NCBI GenBank assembly: GCA_017656165.1
Contig: JACDOL010000006.1
Coordinates: forward strand, 1-56,318
Direction of reading: 5' to 3'
DNA from: Desulfotomaculum sp.
GTDB lineage: Bacteria > Bacillota > Desulfotomaculia > Desulfotomaculales > Desulfohalotomaculaceae
DNA length: 56,318 nt
Shown: one piece after another, positions 23,205 through 30,362 of the stretch
How positions within the stretch are numbered: the stretch's first letter is position 1
Layout: the number at the start of each line of letters is the position of its first letter
Translations under genes and position numbers: made by a program
The notes under the pieces: generated by a model
Databases searched by the model: none
What the model saw: the letters and a program-made list of their open reading frames with translations, nothing else
What the model was told of the DNA's origin: nothing

Positions 23205-25292
23205 GTGGAGCAAAACATGACATTAGCTTATTATGCTGCAGGAGCCGGTGCATTAGCATTAGTATTTGCACTGGTAACCCTGGCTAACGTATTAAAGAAA
23301 GATATGGGTACTCCTGCCATGCGCGACCTTTCCAATGCCATTCAAGAAGGTGCCATGGCATACATGAACCGTCAGTACAAGACTCTGGTACCTTTTGCCC
23401 TTGTGATTTTTGTAGCTTTATGGGGTGCCCAGTATGTAATTGAAGTTCCTGAAGGCGGTCACCTTCCCGTAGGTGCTCCTTCCGCTATTTCCTTCCTGGT
23501 TGGTGCTGTATGTTCAGCTATTGCTGGTTACCTTGGTATGAACAGTACCACCAAGTCTAACGCTCGTACTGCTGAGGCAGCTCGCAGCCAAGGCTTAGCT
23601 GCTGCCCTGGACGTATCATTTAAAGCTGGTGCTGTAATGGGGCTGTCAGTTGCCGGCCTGGGGCTGCTTGGTGTTTCTGTTCTGTACATTGTTTACCAGG
23701 ACCCACTGGTAATTAACAGTTTCGCATTTGGTGCTTCTGCAATTGCATTCTTTGCCCGTGTTGGCGGCGGTATTTACACCAAGGCTGCCGACGTTGGTGG
23801 AGACCTGGTAGGTAAGGTAGAAGCAGGTATTCCTGAAGACGATCCCCGTAACCCTGCAACTATTGCTGACAACGTTGGTGACAACGTTGGTGACACAGCT
23901 GGTATGGGTGCGGACTTGTTTGAATCTTATGCTGCCACTACCATTGCAGCTATGCTGATTGGTAACTCACTGTTTGGTTTCCCAGGTATTGTATTCCCGC
24001 TTCTGGTTGGTGCCATTGGTATTATTGCTGCTATTATTAGTACATTCTTTGTACGCACATCTGAAGACGGTAACCCACAGGCTGCACTGAACGTTGGTAT
24101 TTGGGCAACTAACATACTGACAGCTATCGGTACATGGTTCCTGGCTAAGAGCATCTTCCCTGCTGGTGAAGGGTTCGGTCAAGTAAGTACCGGTATATTC
24201 CTGGCCGTTGCAGCTGGTCTGATCGTTAACGTAGCCATTGGTTGGTTAACCGAATACTACACAGCTGCAGGTAAGAAGCCTGTTCTTATGATCGCTGAGT
24301 CTTCCAAAACCGGTCCTGCTACAAACGTAATTTCCGGTCTGGCTGTAGGTATGGAATCAGTTCTGTTCCCAATGCTGTTCTTTGCTGGTTCTATTTTCTT
24401 CGCTTTCTATATGGTTCAGATCTTTGCACCTGCAGGACATGGTTTAGAATGGTCAATTTATGGTATCGCTATGGCTGCTATGGGTATGCTGTCCACCGCC
24501 GGTATGGTTGTGGCTATGGACTCCTTCGGTCCTGTTGCTGACAACGCTGGTGGTATTGCTGAAATGTGTGAACTGCCTCCAGAGGTACGTGAGAAGACTG
24601 ACAAGCTGGATGCAGTTGGTAACACCACAGCTGCTATTGCTAAAGGTTTTGCCATCGGTTCAGCTGCCCTGACAGCCCTGGCTCTGTTTAGAGCTTATGT
24701 AGAAAGTGTTACCCACAAATTTGGTCAATTCTACGTTGACCTCACCGACCCCATCATTCTGGTTGGTGTATTCATTGGTGGTGCAATACCGTTCCTGGTT
24801 GCTGCCCGTACAATGCGTGCAGTTGGTGAAGCGGCATTTGATATGGTTGAGGAAGTTCGCCGCCAGTTCCGTGAAATTCCTGGTATTATGGAATACAAGA
24901 ACAAGCCTGACTACGCTCGCTGCGTTGACATTGCAACCAAAGCTGCTATTGGCAAGATGATCTTCCCAGGTCTCATTGCTGTAGGTAGCCCGATTCTGGT
25001 TGGATTCCTGCTTGGTGCTAAGGCCCTGGCTGGATTCCTGGCTGGTCTGACAGTTGTTGGTGTTCTGTTAGCACTGTTCCTGGCTAACGCTGGTGGTGCT
25101 TGGGATAACGCTAAGAAGTGGATTGAGCAGGGTAACCTTGGTGGTAAAGGTTCAGATCCCCACAAGGCTGCCGTTATTGGTGACACTGTGGGTGACCCCT
25201 GCAAGGATACTTCCGGTCCTGCTATGAACCCGCTGATTAAGGTTGCAGGTACCATCTCCCTGATCCTTGGTCCCCTTCTCACAAAACTGTAA
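23205..25292 (+). CDS. hppA: Membrane-bound ion-pumping pyrophosphatase
   Basis: Hydrolyses pyrophosphate and pumps H+ and/or Na+ across the membrane through ~16 helices. The substrate motif DDPRNPATIADNVGDNVGDT (about residue 210) and the second Asp/Lys site near the C-terminus (GDTVGDPCKDTSGPA) are intact. GNTTAAIAKG has Ala where K+-independent enzymes carry Lys, so this is the K+-dependent type (established rule); H+ versus Na+ is not decided. 695 aa. GTG start after AAGGAGGG. Codon use (GGT, GCT, GTT) differs sharply from neighbours, suggesting very high expression. Confidence 0.97.
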   Translation: MEQNMTLAYYAAGAGALALVFALVTLANVLKKDMGTPAMRDLSNAIQEGAMAYMNRQYKTLVPFALVIFVALWGAQYVIEVPEGGHLPVGAPSAISFLVGAVCSAIAGYLGMNSTTKSNARTAEAARSQGLAAALDVSFKAGAVMGLSVAGLGLLGVSVLYIVYQDPLVINSFAFGASAIAFFARVGGGIYTKAADVGGDLVGKVEAGIPEDDPRNPATIADNVGDNVGDTAGMGADLFESYAATTIAAMLIGNSLFGFPGIVFPLLVGAIGIIAAIISTFFVRTSEDGNPQAALNVGIWATNILTAIGTWFLAKSIFPAGEGFGQVSTGIFLAVAAGLIVNVAIGWLTEYYTAAGKKPVLMIAESSKTGPATNVISGLAVGMESVLFPMLFFAGSIFFAFYMVQIFAPAGHGLEWSIYGIAMAAMGMLSTAGMVVAMDSFGPVADNAGGIAEMCELPPEVREKTDKLDAVGNTTAAIAKGFAIGSAALTALALFRAYVESVTHKFGQFYVDLTDPIILVGVFIGGAIPFLVAARTMRAVGEAAFDMVEEVRRQFREIPGIMEYKNKPDYARCVDIATKAAIGKMIFPGLIAVGSPILVGFLLGAKALAGFLAGLTVVGVLLALFLANAGGAWDNAKKWIEQGNLGGKGSDPHKAAVIGDTVGDPCKDTSGPAMNPLIKVAGTISLILGPLLTKL

Positions 25293-25298
25293 AAACCA

Positions 25299-25329
25299 AA
25301 AAATGCCGGGCTCTGCCCGGCATTTTTTG
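25299..25329 (+). terminator. Terminator behind hppA
   Basis: AAATGCCGGGC-TCT-GCCCGGCATTT, an 11-bp stem followed by further Ts. Confidence 0.92.
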
Positions 25330-25348
25330 CGTCGCTAGGATCTCATTT

Positions 25349-25379
25349 GAGTAGGGGCTCGATTCATCGAGCCCTGACT
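25349..25379. repeat. Second GGGCTC palindrome, related to the pgk-tpiA hairpin
   Basis: GGGCTCGAT-TC-ATCGAGCCC, extended outward by GAGT/ACTC. It differs from the hairpin at 19060-19079 by paired changes (A to G and T to C), which keep the stem. Confidence 0.6.
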
Positions 25380-25525
25380 CCAAATAAACGCCCTTAATTA
25401 GCAGATAAGTTATATAAACAGGTGTTCTGCTGCAGGTTGCTGAAAATGGAGAAGCTTGGTAAAATAATTAAACAAATGTATGAGATTGTATAAAACCTGT
25501 CATTTAACGGAAAGGGGATTTACCG

Positions 25526-26080
25526 GTGAATCGTAACGAAGCATTGGAGTTTCTAAAAAAGAATTTAAAAAATAAAAATCTTATTAAGCACAGCCTGGCG
25601 GTAGAGGCTGTAATGAAGAGGCTGGCCAAGCATTTTGGAGAAGATGAGGGAAAATGGGCATTGGCAGGCTTGCTGCACGATATTGACTATGACTTCACTA
25701 AAGATGACCCTCAAAAACACAGTTTAATGGGTGCGGAAATGCTGGAAAAAGCCGGTCTGCCTGAAGATGTAGTATATGCAGTTAAGGTACATAATGAAGT
25801 TCACGGGCTTCCCAGGAACAGCAGGATGGACAAGGCTCTTTACAGTACTGACCCGTTAACTGGTTTAATTACTGCAGCAGCGTTAATAAGGCCGGAAAAG
25901 AGTTTGTTTGCCGTGGATGTCAATTCACTGATGAAGCGATATAAGGAAAAATCCTTTGCCCGGGGCGCCAACAGGGAAATTATCGCCGCCTGCAGTGAAC
26001 TGGGGCTCAGCTTAGAAGAATTTATGACCTTGGGCCTGGAGGCAATGCAGGGTATAGCTGATGAACTGGGACTGGCCTAG
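25526..26080 (+). CDS. HD-domain phosphohydrolase
   Basis: Metal-dependent HD-fold protein, probably a phosphohydrolase. The conserved His is in KHSLAVEAVM (about residue 22), the HD pair in GLLHDIDYD (about 50), and further ligands in HSLMGAEML and VKVHNEVHG. 184 aa, matching a common Clostridial family often annotated as HDIG domain protein. GTG start after AAAGGGGA. It lies alone between hppA and smpB; the substrate is unknown. Confidence 0.85.
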   Translation: MNRNEALEFLKKNLKNKNLIKHSLAVEAVMKRLAKHFGEDEGKWALAGLLHDIDYDFTKDDPQKHSLMGAEMLEKAGLPEDVVYAVKVHNEVHGLPRNSRMDKALYSTDPLTGLITAAALIRPEKSLFAVDVNSLMKRYKEKSFARGANREIIAACSELGLSLEEFMTLGLEAMQGIADELGLA

Positions 26081-26082
26081 CC

Positions 26083-26111
26083 TTTACATATTAAAAATGC
26101 TGTGTTATAAT
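26083..26111 (+). promoter_or_regulatory. Sigma-A promoter for smpB
   Basis: TTTACA and TATAAT with a 17-nt spacer, 52 nt before the smpB start and overlapping the end of the HD gene region. Confidence 0.72.
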
Positions 26112-26163
26112 TATTTGTCCCTAGAGGGATGAATTAATTTTTCAATGCCGGGGTGGTGCATCA

Positions 26164-26634
26164 ATGCCGCAAAAAACCGGTGATCGTGTTGTTACTGACA
26201 ACCGTAAGGCACGACATCTATACCATATACTAGAAACTTATGAGGCAGGTATTGCCTTGAAAGGTACCGAGGTAAAATCCCTGCGGGCGGGTAAAGCCAA
26301 CCTCCAGGACAGTTTTGCTCGCATTGAAAAGGGAGAACTGATGTTATATAATATGCATATAAGCCCTTATGAGCAGGGAAATATATTTAACCATGAACCT
26401 AAGAGAACACGTAAGCTGCTGATGCACAAGTACGAAATTAACCGCCTGCTGGGTAAAACCCAGGAAAAAGGCTTAACATTAATACCGTTAAAAGTATATT
26501 TTAAAAATGGGAAGGCAAAAGTACAGCTGGCATTGGCAAAAGGGAAAAGGGTTTATGACAAAAGACGTGATATTGCTGAAAGAGATGCTAAACGTGAAAT
26601 ACAAAGGGTAATAAAAGAAAAACAGTTTGGCTAA
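26164..26634 (+). CDS. smpB: SsrA-binding protein SmpB
   Basis: Binds tmRNA and mimics the codon-anticodon region in stalled ribosomes during trans-translation. The beta-barrel begins with [19 protein letters not shown] and contains [20 protein letters not shown]; the basic C-terminal tail ([20 protein letters not shown]) is intact. 156 aa, standard. ATG 26164 follows GGGGTGG. Its RNA partner ssrA starts 23 nt downstream, so the pair sits together. Confidence 0.98.
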   Translation: MPQKTGDRVVTDNRKARHLYHILETYEAGIALKGTEVKSLRAGKANLQDSFARIEKGELMLYNMHISPYEQGNIFNHEPKRTRKLLMHKYEINRLLGKTQEKGLTLIPLKVYFKNGKAKVQLALAKGKRVYDKRRDIAERDAKREIQRVIKEKQFG

Positions 26635-26657
26635 TATAATATATACAAATTAAATAT

Positions 26658-27008
26658 GGGGGCGACTGGTTTCGACGGGGGAAACGGTGGCAAGAGGAGC
26701 GAGCCGGGATCCCACTTACCCGTAAAACAGTGGACTAAACACAAATGCCGAAGAAAATTACGCTTTAGCTGCTTAATTGACGCAGCTGCCTCCTACCTGT
26801 GCCGGGCCCGTGGCACGGGATAGGGGGACACACTAACGGGCTGGCTTAATCCCAATTCTCGGAGGGATTAAGCGAGACTTATCGAGATAGTCGTATCGAA
26901 GGCTGGTTGTGGTCGTCGGTACGGTGAAAGCAAAACACAACCTACGCTCGTAGAGCCTGTTGTGGCTGTTCCTCCGGACGGTGGGTTCGAATCCCCCCGC
27001 CTCCACCA
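26658..27008 (+). ncRNA. ssrA: Transfer-messenger RNA (tmRNA)
   Basis: The 5' end GGGGGCGACTGGTTTCGACG pairs through its acceptor stem with the 3' end CGCCTCCACCA; GGTTCGAATCC forms the T-loop. The 351-nt length is normal. The tag reading frame ends ...NTNAEENYALAA followed by TAA; the first residues depend on the resume codon, which in this frame would be CTA or AAC, not the usual Ala codon. The RNA rescues stalled ribosomes together with SmpB, encoded just upstream. Its tRNA-like 3' end is a frequent integration site for mobile islands. Confidence 0.97.
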
Positions 27009-27096
27009 TACATACAGGAAAATCAAGGGTTTAAGGGAAAGCGTTAAAAAATTAAGTGTTCGAAGGAACTGCAGATAAATAAAAATAGGTCATCTG

Positions 27097-27132
27097 AACA
27101 CCCTATTAAGCATGCTTAAGGGGTGTTTTTTT
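27097..27132 (+). terminator. Terminator downstream of ssrA
   Basis: AACACCC/GGGTGTT enclosing TTAAGCATGCTTAA, then a run of seven or more Ts. It is about 90 nt past the tmRNA 3' end. Confidence 0.8.
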
Positions 27133-27278
27133 ATATTAAGAAATACTAAAAAAAGTAATGAAGTTGTATAAAGAAAAACAAGTTATGTCATGGGAAGAAG
27201 TAATTAATGTGACCCTCCCCCGGTTTGATGGACAGCCAGTTAAGAGTGTATAGTATAAATAACTGGAGGTGCTAAAAA

Positions 27279-27705
27279 ATGTGGTTCCCGGCAAGGAGAA
27301 CATATACAAAAGAATTTAAAAGGAAGCAGTAGGACTTTTAAAAACCAGCGGTAAATCTGTTGCTGCTGTAGCCAGGGACTTAGGCATTAATGAAGCAAAT
27401 CTAAGACGGTGGGTTGCTGATATTACCTATATATCTACTGGTGAAGAGTGGCTGTACCTGGCGGTTGTAATGGATTTAACAGTCGTGTCTCCCAGCAGCT
27501 GCTGGGAGACACGGAATGGTCTGTTCTATAAACAGGAAAGGTAACTGTTGGGGCAGTGCTGTAATGGAGAGTTTTAACCACCGCAATATAAAACACCTAC
27601 TCAGGTACGCCGGGACATATTCGAATACATAGAAATTTTCTACAAAGACTTCATTCATCATTAGGATATATGGGCCCGGAAAGCTATGAAAAACAGAGAA
27701 AATAA
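27279..27705 (+). pseudogene. Decayed IS3-family transposase (orfA/orfB remnant)
   Basis: Fragments of an IS3-type transposase in several frames. First comes an OrfA start with frameshift (RRTYTKEFKR, then LLKTSGKSVAAVARDLGI and LRRWV). A deletion joins this to the OrfB integrase core (DITYISTGEEWLYLAVVMDL). A second deletion, marked by a 30-bp palindrome, leads to NRKGNCWGSAVMESF. The C-terminus is in another frame (YKTPTQVRRDIFEYIEIFY, ending PESYEKQRK). Catalytic residues between these blocks are lost, so it cannot transpose. The left end of the element probably lies near 27208 (CCTCCCCCGGTTTGATGGAC). It borders the accessory region downstream of ssrA. Confidence 0.85.
27484..27513. repeat. 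30-bp perfect palindrome inside the transposase remnant
   Basis: CGTGTCTCCCAGCAG followed directly by its reverse complement CTGCTGGGAGACACG. It replaces the middle of the OrfB integrase domain, at the point where coding similarity jumps. Confidence 0.9.
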
Positions 27706-27908
27706 TCGCACTGGGAATACCGGTGGAATGGCTGCATTAGACGCTTCAAATACTCCGCAAGTAATCAAAGCTCTCGGAGTTGTTTTCTTGCAAGAGCAAT
27801 TAGTCAAGCGCTATGACGAACTTCGTTCCTCAACATGAACTGCCGTATAACGAACGGTACGTACGGTGGTGTGAGAGGACGGGAGTTAATCATTCCATTC
27901 TACTCGAT
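27706..27908 (+). mobile_element. 3' remnant of a group II intron (maturase C-terminus plus domains V and VI)
   Basis: Domain V is recognisable at about 27837-27872: TGCCGTATAACGAACGG then TACGTACGGTGGTG, close to the conserved bacterial form. Domain VI follows (GTGTGAGAGGACGGGAG ... TCTACTCGAT) with the unpaired branch-point A seven nucleotides from the AT 3' end at 27907-27908. Upstream, an open frame ending about 27837 (FLQEQLVKRYDELRSST) resembles the C-terminus of an intron-encoded reverse transcriptase (weaker). The 5' part is missing, cut off by the IS3 remnant, so the intron is dead. Its last bases form the stop codon of the gene on the other strand. Confidence 0.78.
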
Positions 27909-29228
27909 TTGCATCCTTGGTCCATACATGCCTAGTTTTATAAGCGAACCCTGATCAGGGTGATAACGGATAGACTTTTCTTCATAAAATGATCGCCATT
28001 CACTATTTGGGGAAATCCCTTCCCTTTGAGCCTCCGCCCTTAAATTACACCATAGGTTATTTTTAATAGAGTTTCTTTTTTTACCTGTATAGTTAGTAAC
28101 AAAATGTTCTTGTACTATGCAAACGGGGGCCATAAGAGCACCTAAGGATGTGGGTATATCCATTTCACTTACCTGCATCATTGTTCTTTGTGCGGCCCTG
28201 TAAATGAAATATTTTAAGTCTTGGTTGATTCTGGTTAAAATAACGGGCTTACATTCCTCTGCGGGGTTCATGGTACGCAGAATTGCTGTCAGTTTTTCCA
28301 TTAAACTAGCTTCGTCAATGCTGGCAGAAAAAGTTAATAATCTTGAAATGGGGTGAGACAGTTTTAACATGGTATTTTGGTACTGCAAAGGAGCGTTGGA
28401 TAAAACAGGAAAGCAATTTTTTGCAATGCCCATATAAACGTTTTCTGATTTTTGGGTTATTAACAATATGCTATCAGACGGACCCTTTTTTGCTGCCGCT
28501 ACCAGTTTAGCTGAAAAAAGTGAACCCGCTGTATATATTGGTAATTTGCGTGATTTAGTTTCGCTAAAGAGCATGCCATTATTACCTAACGTAAGTATTT
28601 TAGCGGTAATGTTATTGTTCAATATTGCTTTCTTTAATTGATCATAAAATGATTGTACCCCAGGTAGCAGTAGAGTGTTTATTAAAAGTAGATTCTCCCG
28701 GGTTGTATAACCTATTTTATTAAAGGTAGTGCCTATGCCGAATAAAACCTTCATACCTAAAATTTCTTTAGTAATATTCGATAATTTTGATTCTGATACT
28801 TTTAACCAAGAAAAAAAAGAAGGATTAACTGCCAATGCCGCAACGTCATGGCCGATAAAGTTTTTTAGTGTGTTTTTAAAATTCCTCTCCCCGGTTACCG
28901 TTTCACTAAAAATTAATTTTCTAAGGGGTGATTTAGAAAGGGGAGGAATATTGTTTATGATTTTAGGCAAATAACGGATATAGCCTACCTTAAATTGCGG
29001 CAGTATACCTTCTTCATATAATTGGGGGAAATCAACAGTAACCAATATCATATTTATATGCTTGGAGGAGATAGAACAATTTAATAGTAACATTGATAAA
29101 ACTTCGTTAAAGGCTGTGTAAAAGTCTGGCCCGATGTTACGATTTACTTGCCCACATATAACATCGCCTAGTGCCAATATACCGGATATTTTGTTATCTT
29201 CAACAGACAGACTGATTGCAAAGTTCAT
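27900..29228 (-). CDS. Degenerate HyuA-like (hydantoinase/oxoprolinase) protein lacking phosphate-binding motifs
   Basis: Full-length but divergent relative of the HyuA protein at 34967-36517. Aligned blocks include VTVDFPQLYEEG (against GTTHCTNAVVER), GYTTRENLLLINTLLLPG (GLLERENATVLNAALVD), AKILTLGNNGMLFS (AKIYFGQNDGTLMS) and a colinear C-terminus. The N-terminal DVGGTNTD and internal DVGGTTTD ATP-binding motifs are both gone (LSVEDNKISG, ITQKSENVYM), so catalysis is unlikely. 442 versus 516 aa. ATG start. Last gene of the activator-DUF917 operon, 17 nt after DUF917. The final codons and stop come from intron sequence. I infer a regulatory or structural role; a decaying gene is the alternative, but the frame is intact. 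Confidence 0.75.
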   Translation of the reverse strand: MNFAISLSVEDNKISGILALGDVICGQVNRNIGPDFYTAFNEVLSMLLLNCSISSKHINMILVTVDFPQLYEEGILPQFKVGYIRYLPKIINNIPPLSKSPLRKLIFSETVTGERNFKNTLKNFIGHDVAALAVNPSFFSWLKVSESKLSNITKEILGMKVLFGIGTTFNKIGYTTRENLLLINTLLLPGVQSFYDQLKKAILNNNITAKILTLGNNGMLFSETKSRKLPIYTAGSLFSAKLVAAAKKGPSDSILLITQKSENVYMGIAKNCFPVLSNAPLQYQNTMLKLSHPISRLLTFSASIDEASLMEKLTAILRTMNPAEECKPVILTRINQDLKYFIYRAAQRTMMQVSEMDIPTSLGALMAPVCIVQEHFVTNYTGKKRNSIKNNLWCNLRAEAQREGISPNSEWRSFYEEKSIRYHPDQGSLIKLGMYGPRMQIE

Positions 29229-29245
29229 ACTATGCCTCCAATAGT

Positions 29246-30352
29246 TTAACCAAAATAGTAATTATAGTGGATTTTCTCCAAGGGTATATATTCCATTTTG
29301 TTGCCGAAGGAGTGTGGCCCCACAACTGATAAAGCCCGTTTTGTACGTAACAAGTTAGGAGATGGGATGCCAATTACCGCCACATCCATGCCGGTGTGGA
29401 TCTCATTGTTATTTAATGGCTTTCCCGAAGGGTATTCAAGAAAAGAAATTATATCTGGTACCATGGCCACAACCATGTTATTGCGGTAGGCGAAAACATT
29501 TTCATTCTGGAAAAGAACATTAAAAGTGTCATTATTATAGTTTTTGATACCGTTTAAGAGAACAGAGTTAAGCATTAATCTGTCAATGTTCCCGATCTCA
29601 GCAACTGTACCGATGAAGAGTTCGATGGCTCGGCCGTAGATAGAGTTCTTGGTGCATGAAACCAGATCCGCAAATGCGTCTTCATAACTACCCTTTTGTA
29701 AAGCACTCCCTAGATCAACCGCAAAGGAAATTGTGCCGGGAACCATGTATTCCTTAACTTTTCTGCCGCTCATGGCAAAACCGGCAAAATAACCAACTCC
29801 GCCGTAATTCATCAGCGCCTTTCTGGCATTGATCTCCAGCATAAAATTATCCCCATCGTAAAAGTTGTATTCTTTTCCATCGGGGGTTACTAGGGAAAAA
29901 GGAGTACCGCTTTGTCCGTAAATATGAAATGTGGTCATTTGCAAATCCGGGAAGGCTCGGCCCATTCCATCCCCATCAATTAAGGGTAGGCCGCAGTATG
30001 CTGCCACCAACAAAGGGTAGAGATTGTTAACCCCTGCACCTTCCAAGGCGTATAAGGCATCAATCTTAAGGTTCATAGATCTTTCTAATAATCTGATGGC
30101 CCTTGCTCCCTCGGTGCCGTCGGGCAAATTTTCCTCCATTAATTCTGGTGATCCTAGCAATCCCACCGCAGCAACGTTGAAATCATCCGGGATTTGATGA
30201 TAAGGTATTAATTCTACCTTTAGCTTATTATGGCTTAAATAGTTCTCCAGCAGCGGACATAGGATTAGAGCGTTTCCTGCACCTCCGGAACCCAGTAAAA
30301 TGCTGCCCGCAGAAAAGGTTTGCATTATAGAGCTATCCAGATACTTTAACAT
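29246..30352 (-). CDS. DUF917 family protein, paralogue in the regulator operon
   Basis: 368-residue DUF917 protein (a family whose Pfam name, from memory, now refers to S-methyl-thiohydantoin desulfurase). The core DGDGMGRAFPDLQMTTFH (about residue 130) and C-terminal IGIPSPNLLRTKRALSVVG are conserved. The N-terminal LLGSGGAGNAL differs from LLGTGGGGDPY of the second copy at 33870, so the glycine-rich loop and its Asp-Pro are changed. It lies 10 nt downstream of the sigma-54 activator gene and 17 nt before the degenerate HyuA gene, in one operon. DUF917 and HyuA proteins typically travel as pairs, as they do here twice. Confidence 0.85.
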   Translation of the reverse strand: MLKYLDSSIMQTFSAGSILLGSGGAGNALILCPLLENYLSHNKLKVELIPYHQIPDDFNVAAVGLLGSPELMEENLPDGTEGARAIRLLERSMNLKIDALYALEGAGVNNLYPLLVAAYCGLPLIDGDGMGRAFPDLQMTTFHIYGQSGTPFSLVTPDGKEYNFYDGDNFMLEINARKALMNYGGVGYFAGFAMSGRKVKEYMVPGTISFAVDLGSALQKGSYEDAFADLVSCTKNSIYGRAIELFIGTVAEIGNIDRLMLNSVLLNGIKNYNNDTFNVLFQNENVFAYRNNMVVAMVPDIISFLEYPSGKPLNNNEIHTGMDVAVIGIPSPNLLRTKRALSVVGPHSFGNKMEYIPLEKIHYNYYFG

Positions 30353-30362
30353 ATGATTAAAC

